DNA of 39,704 nt, taken from positions 1 to 39,704 of the forward strand of contig CAAEFE010000017.1 of assembly GCA_900755095.1 (NCBI GenBank), in the 5' to 3' direction. The stretch comes from an uncultured Bacteroides sp. GTDB lineage: Bacteria; Bacteroidota; Bacteroidia; Bacteroidales; Bacteroidaceae. Shown here piece after piece: positions 7,313 to 17,384 of this stretch. The position numbers were made by a program, and so were the translations under genes. Each line of letters starts with the position of its first letter. Within the stretch, counting starts at the first letter, position 1. The notes under the pieces were generated by a model. The model saw only the letters and a list, made by a program, of their open reading frames with translations. It was not told the origin of the DNA and made no database searches.

Positions 7313-8368
7313 ATGAAAACGAAAGCATTCATCTTTTTCAGTTTATTGATATGCAACTTGCTACCGGCACAGAACGTTAAGCTGGATATCGTACCCCACT
7401 TCTTCGGCGTCCGTGCAGATTCACTGTTTCTGTCCATGGATATTTCAGTCCATATAAAAGACATGGATTCCAAGAGTGCCTTTATACTGACACCCGTGCT
7501 GACCAGCCAGGAGAAAAGAGTATCACTGCCGCACATACAACTGAATGGTAAGCAGAAACAGAAACTATATCTACGCAATCAGATTTTACGCAAGAAGAAT
7601 GACCGGAAAGAAGAGGATGCGAAAGCTTATCTGATTGCCGGCATTGACGAGGACCACTCCCGTACCATTTCCTACCGGACTTCATTGCCGACAGAGGATT
7701 GGATGAATAATGCAACACTGATACTTAAAAGAACTATTGTCCGTCCGGAAGGTGAACAATCTCTGAAAGATACAATCGTCATAACTCCTCAAAACATAGC
7801 AGCATCTTCCGGCGCAATAGTTCCTTCCGGTACAGCTACACAAGAGGTCGTTCCTCTTTCTGTTGTCAATGAACGCCCTACGAGTCCGGCAGTCGGCAGC
7901 AAAATGAAATACAAGGGTACTTACGTTTCGCCCGAAACGGATGATGTGGACGCACGAAATCAGAAGGAACTGAATTTCAGCCTTGAAGAGGCGAAAATGA
8001 TAGCGGAGATCAACCCGCAGATGCTGTCTCTCCGCGAACTCTACACAGTCGCCCTGTCTTATACGGAAGACAAAGCCCGGTTTTACAAGATTATCAATAT
8101 TAGCGTCAAGCTATATCCCGTACATCCGGTTGCCAACCTGAATGCAGCAGCTGCCGCCATAGAACAGGGAGACGTCAAATCGGCAGGTAAATTCCTTTCA
8201 ATGGCTCTTCACGACAGTCTGGCCTATAAAAACTGCCGCGGAGTATACGAACTAATGTCCGGAAACACCTACGAAGGCATCCGAATGCTGAAAGCCGCCA
8301 AAGCCGAAGGCTCCGAGGAAGCGGCATATAATCTGAATGCATTTTTTGAAAACAATAAACGCCCTTAA
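7313..8368 (+). CDS. DUF3868-type protein lacking the OmpA domain
   Basis: 351 residues with a signal peptide ending near LLPAQ. The N-terminal half (DIVPHFFGVRADSLFLSMDI, then TSQEKRVSLPHIQLNGKQKQ and LPTEDWMNNATL) matches the N-terminal DUF3868 region of the 471-residue paralogue at 9190. The C-terminal ~110 residues (LYPVHPVANLNAAAAAIEQG and following) match that paralogue's C-terminal TPR-like helices. The OmpA-like domain that sits between them in the paralogue is absent; a Ser/Thr/Pro-richer linker of about 90 residues replaces it. The protein is probably periplasmic or outer-membrane associated. It starts 22 bp after the DUF3575 gene and ends 12 bp before the next, so it is part of the operon. 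Confidence 0.72.
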   Translation: MKTKAFIFFSLLICNLLPAQNVKLDIVPHFFGVRADSLFLSMDISVHIKDMDSKSAFILTPVLTSQEKRVSLPHIQLNGKQKQKLYLRNQILRKKNDRKEEDAKAYLIAGIDEDHSRTISYRTSLPTEDWMNNATLILKRTIVRPEGEQSLKDTIVITPQNIAASSGAIVPSGTATQEVVPLSVVNERPTSPAVGSKMKYKGTYVSPETDDVDARNQKELNFSLEEAKMIAEINPQMLSLRELYTVALSYTEDKARFYKIINISVKLYPVHPVANLNAAAAAIEQGDVKSAGKFLSMALHDSLAYKNCRGVYELMSGNTYEGIRMLKAAKAEGSEEAAYNLNAFFENNKRP

Positions 8369-8380
8369 TCAACGGATATA

Positions 8381-8944
8381 ATGAAACGTTTCATATTCCT
8401 GCTCTTATTACTTGGATGCCTGGACGCTTACTCACAGAAAGCAGCTATCAGGGTGAATGCGCTTTCTGCCATAGACGGAGCTTTCGGAGGGGGAATTTCG
8501 TATGCCATAGGAAACAAGAGCACAGTCGAGCTTACCGGAAGCCTGCGACCGTGGAAGCGGAACGAAGAATATGTCAACCGTTACTGGCTCCTGCAACCCG
8601 AATACAAATACTGGACTTGCCAGAAGTATAACGGTCTTTTCTGGGGAGGGTATCTGAACGGTGCCCAATTCAACATCGGAGGTAAGAAACTGCCTTTCGG
8701 CATATTCTCCCAACTGAAACGCCACCGGTACGAAGGCTGGCTGGCAGGCGGAGGCATCAGCTGCGGATATCACTGGATGCTGAATGACCACTGGAACATA
8801 GAAACAAGTGTAGGAGTAGGATACGAATTTATCCATTACAGGCAATACAACTGCGTAGACAAATGCGCAAAGCTAAGAGAAGAAGGAAAATATCATTACG
8901 TAGGACCTAGCAAGGCCTCTATAAGTTTAATCTACCTATTTTAA
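8381..8944 (+). CDS. Second DUF3575 outer-membrane protein
   Basis: 187 residues, a paralogue of the 6622 product. The signal segment ends at AYSQ (about 19); a Cys at residue 13 (LLGC) leaves lipoprotein processing possible. Family motifs: LLQPEYKYW (70-78), GGYLNGAQFNIGGKKLPFG, and a C-terminal GPSKASISLIYLF that looks like a closing barrel strand ending in an aromatic residue. It starts 12 bp after the preceding gene. The same pair order, DUF3575 followed by DUF3868, is repeated with the gene at 9190, which suggests duplication of a two-gene module. Confidence 0.78.
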   Translation: MKRFIFLLLLLGCLDAYSQKAAIRVNALSAIDGAFGGGISYAIGNKSTVELTGSLRPWKRNEEYVNRYWLLQPEYKYWTCQKYNGLFWGGYLNGAQFNIGGKKLPFGIFSQLKRHRYEGWLAGGGISCGYHWMLNDHWNIETSVGVGYEFIHYRQYNCVDKCAKLREEGKYHYVGPSKASISLIYLF

Positions 8945-8957
8945 AGAAGAAAGAAAG

Positions 8958-9149
8958 ATGAAAAAATTATGGAAAGTCTGGTTCTCCAAACGAAGACATC
9001 TCTACATAGAGATAGCACGCAAACACCGGTCCACACCGTGGAGGGTGTACCATCTGGGACATGGTGGCAGAGGAAAGACATTGAAAGACATGAGGATATT
9101 GGAAGAACTTCAGCAATACGGAATTATATCTCACATCTATCCTTGGTGA
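8958..9149 (+). CDS. Small basic protein, possibly helix-turn-helix-like
   Basis: A 63-residue, Lys/Arg-rich product without signal peptide. It starts 13 bp after the second DUF3575 gene, behind a purine-rich AAGAAGAAAGAAAG stretch, and fills the only gap in the operon large enough for a gene. The central part, EIARKHRSTPWRVYHLGHG, followed by RILEELQQYGII, has the spacing of a short helix-turn-helix. A cytoplasmic regulatory role inside the operon is possible but unproven. An overlapping frame at 8969-9193 is slightly longer; the 8958 frame is preferred for its spacing and helix-like composition. Confidence 0.55.
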   Translation: MKKLWKVWFSKRRHLYIEIARKHRSTPWRVYHLGHGGRGKTLKDMRILEELQQYGIISHIYPW

Positions 9150-9189
9150 ACAGGCTATTTTTAAATATAGATCCATTATTAGTACGACT

Positions 9190-10605
9190 ATGAAACTGGG
9201 AGGAGTTTTTATCATTGCGGTCATAGCATCTCTATCGCTACAGGCGCAAACGACCGTAGAAGAAGCTAACGGAACGATCCGAGCTACCGCTTCCAGCCTT
9301 CACAAGGCAGGGGAAGAACTGGTGGTTTCTATTTCGGTAGAAATCACCCGCGACCTTTCGTCCAACGAATCGCTGGTTCTCGTACCCGTTGTCACCGACA
9401 GTCTGGAGAATCGGTTGGAACTGCCTTCCATCTACATCAATAGCCGGAAACAGCAAATCATATTCATGCGCGAAATGGGCAAAAAGGAGAAAGATGCCCG
9501 TTCGCTACAACGAAAAAACGGAAGCAGGCAAAGCATACATTATCTGCAATCCGTTCCTTTCGAGAAGTGGATGAATCATGCTACACTCTCCCTGATAGAG
9601 AAAAGTTGCGGTTGTGGCATCGCCGGCGAAGAAGCCTTCACTTGTATCGCCCGTCTGCATCCGCAACCGATACCTGTCCCGCAACTCGTATTTCTCACCC
9701 CACAAGTGGAGGGGCTGAAAACCAGAACTGAGAAAGGATGCGCATTCATCGACTTTCCCCTAAACGACGCCATCATACATGAAACATACAGCAACAATGC
9801 GACGGAACTGAATAAGATCACTCAAACCATAGACGCCATCAGAAATGATTCGAATGTAACCATCACACATATCAGCATACACGGCTATGCATCTCCCGAC
9901 GGACCTTACCAACTCAACGAAAGGTTATCCCGCGAACGCACACAGGCATTGAAGGAATATGTGTGCCGGTTATACACGTTTAATCCAACGGATATTCATA
10001 CTTCTCATACTCCTGAGGACTGGGAAGGGTTCGAAGCCCTTCTCACTGATACAACCTTTCAGCGGAAGGAGGCAGTCATGAAAATCGTGACAGGCAACCT
10101 GCACCCCGACCGCAAGGAAGAGAAGTTGAAAAAACAATTTCCGGCATTCTATCGCTTTGTGCTGGAACACTGGTTCACGCTGCTCAGACATTCCGATTAT
10201 ACCATCGAATATCATGTACGTCCTTTCAGCGTAGAAGAATCACGAAATGTTTTCGCCACTAATCCCAAGAACCTGAGTCTTGAAGAGATGTTCCGCCTCG
10301 CACTCACCTGTACGCCGGGAAGCGAAGCATACAACAAAATCTTCATGACTGCCGTACAATTATTCCCGGATAATCCTGTCGCCAACCTGAACGCAGCCTG
10401 CATCGCACTGATGCAAAGAGACGTGCAGTCCGCCGCATATTATCTGGAGAAAGCACCGGAAGTACCGGAAACAGCATCGGCAAAAGGTGTCCTGCACCTT
10501 CTTCAAGAGAATTATGAGGAAGCGGAAACACTCTTCAAACAGGCCAAAGCTGCCGGACTGTCACAAGCTGACAACAATCTGAAACAAATATTAGAGCTTA
10601 AATAA
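9190..10605 (+). CDS. DUF3868 / OmpA-like / TPR-like outer-membrane protein
   Basis: 471 residues. The signal peptide ends at LQAQ (about 20). Residues about 25-165 form the DUF3868 N-terminal domain, including VPFEKWMNHATL. Residues about 185-345 are OmpA-like: GYASPDGPYQLNERLSRER at 232-250 carries the expected S-P-D-G and N-L-S-R pattern of the peptidoglycan-binding fold. The C-terminal ~100 residues (LFPDNPVANLNAACIALMQR onward) are TPR-like helices shared with the 7313 product. Such proteins commonly sit beside Mfa-type fimbrillins. A role in anchoring the fimbrial apparatus to peptidoglycan is inference. Overlapping GXC-rich CGCGIAGEE at 140-148 is unusual and not shared with the short paralogue. 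Confidence 0.8.
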   Translation: MKLGGVFIIAVIASLSLQAQTTVEEANGTIRATASSLHKAGEELVVSISVEITRDLSSNESLVLVPVVTDSLENRLELPSIYINSRKQQIIFMREMGKKEKDARSLQRKNGSRQSIHYLQSVPFEKWMNHATLSLIEKSCGCGIAGEEAFTCIARLHPQPIPVPQLVFLTPQVEGLKTRTEKGCAFIDFPLNDAIIHETYSNNATELNKITQTIDAIRNDSNVTITHISIHGYASPDGPYQLNERLSRERTQALKEYVCRLYTFNPTDIHTSHTPEDWEGFEALLTDTTFQRKEAVMKIVTGNLHPDRKEEKLKKQFPAFYRFVLEHWFTLLRHSDYTIEYHVRPFSVEESRNVFATNPKNLSLEEMFRLALTCTPGSEAYNKIFMTAVQLFPDNPVANLNAACIALMQRDVQSAAYYLEKAPEVPETASAKGVLHLLQENYEEAETLFKQAKAAGLSQADNNLKQILELK

Positions 10606-10630
10606 ATGTTTAATTAAAATCAATGGTAAG

Positions 10631-12127
10631 ATGAAACAATTTACAAAACTAATGGCAATGCTTCTGTTTACAGCAGCCACACAGTACAGTTGCATCAATG
10701 ATGCAGATGTAGCAATCCCCGACAAAACGCAGTCGGACTCGAACGGCAACGTAGCCCTGTTCCTTGAAATCCCGAATGTTCCCGCCAGCCGGAGTGCCGA
10801 ATCATCGGGTGTAACCGAAGAAGGCTCGAAAGAAGAGTATGCGGTAAAAACCCTTACGGTCTACTTCTTTGACTCAGCCACTAAAACTTTCGTTGAGTCC
10901 CAGCCTCTTGAAAACATCACACTGGCAGGAACAAGCGGACAAAAGATACACTACACCGCCAACAAAATCACAATGAAACCGGGAACTTACAACGTATTCG
11001 CCATCGCCAATGGTGAAGCAATCACAGCGGACATCGCAACACAGGACAAATTCCTCGGAGCTATCGACAAAGTGACATACAGCGCAGGAAAGATTCCAAG
11101 TGTACCCGAGAGAGGATTCGTAATGACCAACCGTGGTGCCGCAAATCTGAATGTCGAAGTAAGCAAACCCACAGATTCCGACAAAGTAACCGACATTTCC
11201 ATTAGCCTGGAACGTGTCGTTGCCAAAATTGAAGTGACACAGACACAGGAGACTTTCCCCCTGAAAGACCCGGCCGGAAAAACTTACTGTACGGTCAAAC
11301 TCAATAACTTCAGAATGTTGAACCTGGCAACCGAATTCTACACTTTCCGCCATACAGCCGTGCTGACCAGCCTTCAGGAACCGGACTCATACACTGATGA
11401 GAACTTCGGCAACATCAACGATAACGACGGTTATGTAATAGACCCTTACTTCTTCAAGAAAACCGTAGAAGGTGCCAAAGACTTCAAGAATGAGGACGGT
11501 TTCTTTGCACAGGCATTGGTACAGCTTAACATTGACGACAGCAATTGGGCAGGCATGGCTCCGGCAAATAGCTGGTCACGCATCTACTGTCTGGAGAACT
11601 GTATGTTCCGTCCCGCCCAGCTAAATGCCTATACCACAGGAGTGATGTTCAAAGCAAGTCTCGACATTGCCACCGACCGCGTATTCAACGAAAGCGGAGA
11701 AACAGTAAGCAACCCGTCCAACTGGCCGACCAACCTGTTCTACTTCAACTACAACTTCTACACCAGTGTAAATGCAATCAGAAAACTGGCACTCAACAAC
11801 CTGCCCGGAGACATTACCGACAACTCGACAACAGAAGAGCTTGCCAAATACAGCATCAAGCGTTTCAAGAAAACCGAAAACTACGCATGCTACTACAACT
11901 ACTGGATCAAGCATGAAGACAACAACAACGACACCGAAATGGGAGTCATGGAATTTGGCATCGTACGCAACAATATATACAGACTGTCAGTCAATAAAGT
12001 AGCAGGCCTGGGCAGCGGCGAACCATTTATCGAACCGGAACAACCGGATGAATACAAAGCAGAACTGAACATCAACATCGATGTTTTTCCGTGGGCCGTA
12101 CGTAACCAAGATGTAGAACTTGAATAA
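10631..12127 (+). CDS. Mfa1-family major fimbrial subunit (type V pilin)
   Basis: 498-residue fimbrillin lipoprotein precursor. The signal ends with the lipobox QYSC, Cys21. The FimA/Mfa1 N-terminal domain begins with VALFLEIPNV and continues through AVKTLTVYFFDSATKTF. An Arg in PASRS (R54) lies where Porphyromonas type V pilins are cut by an Arg-specific protease to free the strand-accepting groove. The C-terminus, ELNINIDVFPWAVRNQDVELE, is the typical terminal strand pair of Mfa1 proteins used in donor-strand assembly. It is the largest operon gene and likely the structural shaft. Cleavage at R54 is inferred by position only. No terminator is seen between it and the next gene 32 bp on. Confidence 0.88.
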   Translation: MKQFTKLMAMLLFTAATQYSCINDADVAIPDKTQSDSNGNVALFLEIPNVPASRSAESSGVTEEGSKEEYAVKTLTVYFFDSATKTFVESQPLENITLAGTSGQKIHYTANKITMKPGTYNVFAIANGEAITADIATQDKFLGAIDKVTYSAGKIPSVPERGFVMTNRGAANLNVEVSKPTDSDKVTDISISLERVVAKIEVTQTQETFPLKDPAGKTYCTVKLNNFRMLNLATEFYTFRHTAVLTSLQEPDSYTDENFGNINDNDGYVIDPYFFKKTVEGAKDFKNEDGFFAQALVQLNIDDSNWAGMAPANSWSRIYCLENCMFRPAQLNAYTTGVMFKASLDIATDRVFNESGETVSNPSNWPTNLFYFNYNFYTSVNAIRKLALNNLPGDITDNSTTEELAKYSIKRFKKTENYACYYNYWIKHEDNNNDTEMGVMEFGIVRNNIYRLSVNKVAGLGSGEPFIEPEQPDEYKAELNINIDVFPWAVRNQDVELE

Positions 12128-12159
12128 GTATCGGCCACTTTGAACTAAATTTATTACCA

Positions 12160-13137
12160 ATGCGTCCATTTTTACTACATATTATCTGCATCGTCATGCT
12201 GTTCTCATCCTGCAACTGGGTGAACGACGATCTGTCAGACTGCCCTACCGGGACCTGGTTGAAAATCTCGTATACCTATAATATACTAGATGTGGATGCC
12301 GCTTCCTCGCAAGTAGGCGACATCACCATTTTTGCTTTCGACAAGAACAACAAGTATGTGGACAGACTGGACGTAGACAGTATTGCATTACATCAAGGCT
12401 ACTGTATGGTAAGAGTGCCGTTTCCCGAAGGGAGCTATCATCTGCTCTTGTGGGGAGGAGCCTCCGACCGTCAATACCGGTTCCCTTATCTCAAAACCGG
12501 TCAGACGGAACGGAAATCATTGCTCCTTTCATTGAGATGCAACAGTGAAAAACAGATGAACGGGAAATTGAACGGCCTCTTCTACGGTAGCCTTGAAAAT
12601 ATAACTATCAGTAATGACTATCAGGTATTGGATGCTCCCTTAGTCAAAAACACCAATTATTTCTCATGCATCCTTCAGGACGACAACAACCTGCTGAATC
12701 AGGAAGATTTCACTTTCACATTGGAGGCTGCCAATGGTGTGATGGATCATACCAACACTCCGTTGGGGACGGAGCCGGTTTACTATCGTCCATACCGGCA
12801 GGAAGTCAGTATACTCGATGAAGAAGAAACCCCTGTCATCCATGCCCGGTTGAACACATTGCGCATCATGAAAGGAGATCAGACCACATTGACCATAAAG
12901 CATGTACCCAGCGGACAGGAAATTCTGCGTCTTCCGCTCACCCAGTATCTACTGTTATCCAAAATCCACAGTCATACCGGCGATGAGATGGGCGATCAGG
13001 AATATCTTGACAGGCAGGATTCATACACCCTTTTATTCTTCATACAGTCATCGGATATGGGGATTCCGAAGATATGCCCGAGAATAATGGTAAACGGATG
13101 GACCGTAAGGCTGAATGACTCAGAACTGGAGTTTTAG
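12160..13137 (+). CDS. FimB/Mfa2-family fimbrial anchor lipoprotein
   Basis: 325 residues with lipobox FSSC (Cys18), then NWVNDDLSDCPTG, the conserved acidic D-L-x-D-C-P segment of FimB/Mfa2 proteins. The remainder shows the two-domain fimbrillin-like pattern, with ISYTYNILDVDAASSQVGDITIFAFDKN near the start and a C-terminal strand ICPRIMVNGWTVRLNDSELE. Mfa2-type proteins terminate and anchor the pilus in the outer membrane, so they usually lie directly after the major subunit, as here. No Mfa3/4/5-type tip gene follows: the next feature is a terminator region. It is the last gene of the operon. Confidence 0.85.
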   Translation: MRPFLLHIICIVMLFSSCNWVNDDLSDCPTGTWLKISYTYNILDVDAASSQVGDITIFAFDKNNKYVDRLDVDSIALHQGYCMVRVPFPEGSYHLLLWGGASDRQYRFPYLKTGQTERKSLLLSLRCNSEKQMNGKLNGLFYGSLENITISNDYQVLDAPLVKNTNYFSCILQDDNNLLNQEDFTFTLEAANGVMDHTNTPLGTEPVYYRPYRQEVSILDEEETPVIHARLNTLRIMKGDQTTLTIKHVPSGQEILRLPLTQYLLLSKIHSHTGDEMGDQEYLDRQDSYTLLFFIQSSDMGIPKICPRIMVNGWTVRLNDSELEF

Positions 13138-13272
13138 GAACACATGACTGATTGTATGCGTACGGAATTTAGGTGAGATGTTCTACAGAAAAGGCTACTG
13201 TGAAGTATCCGAGTGGTATTTTATACCCTTTATTCGCATGTTTAGTTTCCCACAACATGCTAAATTTCCTTA

Positions 13273-13360
13273 TAAAACGGCACTTCATTGAAGGACTGTT
13301 TTATTAATTGTTTGTTTTGTTTGTGTTGGTGCACCCGTTCAAGCGAGGATGGGTGCGCTT
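13273..13360 (+). terminator. Terminator region after the fimbrial operon
   Basis: Two hairpins in series. TAAAAC (13273) pairs with GTTTTA (to 13303), with an inner CTTC-ATT-GAAG stem, and is followed by T-rich sequence. GCACCC (13330-13335) pairs with GGGTGC (13350-13355) before GCTTTT. Together they would end transcription from the fimbrial operon. Confidence 0.5.
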
Positions 13361-13735
13361 TTACTCGTTCAATAAAAGACTATCACTGTCATTTGCATAC
13401 ATGACAAATGATACGTTTGTTTATATCCGTATATCTATAAACGCTCTACTGTTTCTGATAGTTCACAAGCATACTCCTTTAGTCGTTAAAACAATCATCC
13501 GATTACAAGAAAAGTCGCAAATACATCGTTTTTTCAAAATCAATGTAACAATAAGAATGGAAGTCCATAAATCCTTATATATAATAAGGTATAAATATAG
13601 CACATTATTCATAGTCTTATAGACGGAGATATTTTTTTCGAGAAATCGCAATCTCATATTTTACTGAAAATCAAGCACTATCACCCCACCCCACAGAAAA
13701 AAAGAGAAAAAACTACATATTTTTTTCATGAATTG
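13361..13735. other. Gene-free spacer before tRNA-Glu
   Basis: AT-rich, no convincing ORF. A 104-codon frame (13308-13622) crosses the terminator hairpin and has no recognisable protein character. Nothing further seen except an imperfectly spaced promoter-like TACGTTTG at 13412-13419. Confidence 0.5.
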
Positions 13736-13766
13736 TTTGTCAGTTTCAAAAAAGTTCCTACCTTTG
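13736..13766 (+). promoter_or_regulatory. Promoter for tRNA-Glu and rpsT
   Basis: TTTG at 13736-13739, a 19-bp spacer and TACCTTTG at 13759-13766 fully match the Bacteroides sigma-ABfr consensus. It lies 65 bp upstream of the mature tRNA. Confidence 0.8.
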
Positions 13767-13830
13767 CATCCGCAATCGAGAAACAAACACTGATTCGAGA
13801 GAGCAAAAAGCAGAAATGCAACAACAGGAT

Positions 13831-13902
13831 GGCCCGTTCGTCTATCGGTTAGGACGCAAGATTTTCATTCTTGAAAGGGGGGTTCGATTCCCCCACGGGC
13901 TA
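13831..13902 (+). tRNA. tRNA-Glu (anticodon TTC)
   Basis: Cloverleaf with acceptor GGCCCGT pairing to ACGGGCT (one G-U), D-arm TCTATCGGTTAGGA, anticodon stem CAAGA/TCTTG with loop TTTTCAT giving anticodon TTC, and T-arm GGGGGTTCGATTCCCCC. The genome does not encode CCA (ACA follows the stem). It sits 43 bp ahead of rpsT, probably in one transcript. Confidence 0.95.
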
Positions 13903-13945
13903 CAAGTAAAAAGAATAAAGAACTAAAAAAAATAGATTAGTCGAA

Positions 13946-14200
13946 ATGGCAAATCACAAATCATCACTGAAGAGAATCAGACAAGAAGAGACAAGAAGAC
14001 TTCATAACAGATATTATGGTAAGACCATGAGAAATGCTGTTAGAAAACTTCGTGCAACTACTGACAAAACAGAAGCTGTTGCAATGTATCCTGGCATCAC
14101 TAAGATGTTGGACAAGTTAGCTAAAACAAATGTTATCCACAAAAACAAAGCTAACAATCTGAAATCTAAGCTGGCTCTTTACATCAACAAGCTCGCTTAA
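13946..14200 (+). CDS. rpsT: 30S ribosomal protein S20
   Basis: 84 residues, highly basic, all-helical S20, which binds 16S rRNA in the body of the small subunit. Start [18 protein letters not shown] and the K-rich C-terminus ([15 protein letters not shown]) are characteristic, and the length is normal. It follows tRNA-Glu by 43 bp with no intervening terminator and is closed by a strong intrinsic terminator 34 bp after its stop, so tRNA-Glu and rpsT form one transcription unit. Confidence 0.97.
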   Translation: MANHKSSLKRIRQEETRRLHNRYYGKTMRNAVRKLRATTDKTEAVAMYPGITKMLDKLAKTNVIHKNKANNLKSKLALYINKLA

Positions 14201-14233
14201 TAATAGAAAAGCAACAATTCTATATAGCATTCA

Positions 14234-14260
14234 GGCTGAACTTTTAAGTTCGGCCTTTTG
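14234..14260 (+). terminator. Intrinsic terminator of rpsT
   Basis: GGCTGAACTT pairs with AAGTTCGGCC (one T-G pair) around a two-base loop, followed by TTTTG. Confidence 0.85.
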
Positions 14261-14362
14261 TGTTTATAAACAACTGAATATCAGAATACTTTCCCATTCA
14301 CTAATTCCGCTTTTATTCTACATTTTTCACCTCCGAAACTTCGCCAACTCGACAATTTTCAC

Positions 14363-14370
14363 TATATTTG
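14363..14370 (+). promoter_or_regulatory. -7 element of gyrB promoter
   Basis: TATATTTG matches TAnnTTTG, 29 bp before the gyrB ATG. A clear -33 TTTG is not seen. Confidence 0.5.
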
Positions 14371-14384
14371 CTCTGTTATTATAA

Positions 14385-16361
<1,977 letters not shown>

Positions 16362-16409
16362 TTTTAATATTACGTTTTTATAAACCAACCTCACATCTTA
16401 CAACGAAGA

Positions 16410-16452
16410 AGCGTCGGCAAGCGAAGGAAAATCCTCCGTGCCGGCGCTTTTC
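16410..16452 (+). terminator. Intrinsic terminator of gyrB
   Basis: AGCGTCGGCA pairs with TGCCGGCGCT (10 bp, one wobble), with an inner GGA/TCC pairing in the loop, followed by TTTTCT. Confidence 0.85.
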
Positions 16453-16530
16453 TATGTCTTAATAAAACCTAACAGTTAAATCTTTTTCCGGTCAAAATCA
16501 CTATCTTGCCGAAAATGAAGGAGGACACTT

Positions 16531-16731
16531 ATGAAAACGACTACCCCAAATCCCGTATTTGCCAAGATCAGACTCTATCTCAGAATTCTGGCATCCTGTG
16601 TAATTGTCACTTGCCTGTTCCTGATTATTATCCATCCGGAGGCATGGATTACTCCGGCTTGCATTATCGTAGCTATGATCTGCCTGTTATTTCTTCTGAT
16701 ACGAGCCAAACGCAAAGAGTCGAGGAGATGA
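16531..16731 (+). CDS. Small two-helix membrane protein
   Basis: 66 residues. Two hydrophobic helices are visible, about 17-34 (LRILASCVIVTCLFLIII) and 38-57 (WITPACIIVAMICLLFLLI), flanked by basic ends, with a C-terminal RAKRKESRR. A strong GAAGGAGGA ribosome site about 8 bp before the ATG, unusual for this genome, fixes the start at 16531 over a different-frame start at 16506. It converges with the DUF3109 gene, leaving only 8 bp between the stops. I do not recognise a family. Confidence 0.65.
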   Translation: MKTTTPNPVFAKIRLYLRILASCVIVTCLFLIIIHPEAWITPACIIVAMICLLFLLIRAKRKESRR

Positions 16732-16739
16732 GAGAAACA

Positions 16740-17321
16740 TCAGATCATATCATGCGCCTTTAATTCCTTCACTGCGACTTCCAGTTCCTGATACCACTTC
16801 TCACCGAATTTACGGATCAGAGGTTCTTTCAAGAATTGGTAGACAGCCACGTTTTCTTTTTTCCCCAGCAACACAGCCGCTTTACACACATCCCAACGAT
16901 GATAGTTCACCGCCTTATAAGGTCCGTAATCTCCAATCCGGATGGGATAAAGGTGGCATGATACCGGTTTGTAAAAGTCCGTCTTCCCATCCCGATAAGC
17001 CTTTTCGATGGCACAGTAACAACATCCTTTCTCGTCATAACAAGTAAAGACGCAATCCTTATTATTAACAATAGAAGTCACCAGATCACCTTCCTGATCC
17101 GTATATACCACTCCTTGCTTCTCAATGACAGCACGTGCTTCCGGTGACAGCTCTTCCCATATTATCGGCAGAACCTCTTCCAGCTTTTCCACTTCATCCA
17201 ACTCCACAGGCGCCCCTGCATCCCCTTCAATGCAACATTCGCCCTTGCAGGCGTCCAGATTACAAAGGAACTTTTCCCGAAGGACATCGAAGCTCACTAC
17301 TACATCTTCTATCTGAATCAT
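16740..17321 (-). CDS. DUF3109 family cysteine-rich protein
   Basis: 193 residues from the ATG at 17321, preferred over a TTG six codons upstream because the family begins MIQIEDVVVSFDVL. The Cys-rich pattern CNLDACKGECC, then CVFTCYDEKGCCYC and SCHLYPIRI, is typical of DUF3109 and resembles YkgJ-type metal-binding clusters. Cytoplasmic, function unknown. It lies 63 bp downstream of gpmI, separated by a terminator, and converges with the small membrane-protein gene. Confidence 0.85.
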   Translation of the reverse strand: MIQIEDVVVSFDVLREKFLCNLDACKGECCIEGDAGAPVELDEVEKLEEVLPIIWEELSPEARAVIEKQGVVYTDQEGDLVTSIVNNKDCVFTCYDEKGCCYCAIEKAYRDGKTDFYKPVSCHLYPIRIGDYGPYKAVNYHRWDVCKAAVLLGKKENVAVYQFLKEPLIRKFGEKWYQELEVAVKELKAHDMI

Positions 17322-17335
17322 AAAACTTATGTGAG

Positions 17336-17367
17336 ACAAAAAGGGCGGAGTATACCCCCGCCCCTTT
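17336..17367 (-). terminator. Terminator of gpmI
   Basis: On the minus strand, AAGGGGCGG pairs with CCGCCCTT across a short loop and is followed by TTTTTG. It lies between gpmI and the DUF3109 gene. Confidence 0.75.
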
Positions 17368-17384
17368 GGTTATAGCATTCTAAA

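Noticed and set aside
13412..13419. Promoter-like TACGTTTG
   Set aside because: The nearest TTTG is only 16 bp upstream instead of 19-21, and no gene follows before the tRNA promoter.
13308..13622. 104-codon plus-strand frame
   Set aside because: It crosses a terminator hairpin, has AT-driven composition, no ribosome site and no recognisable motif.
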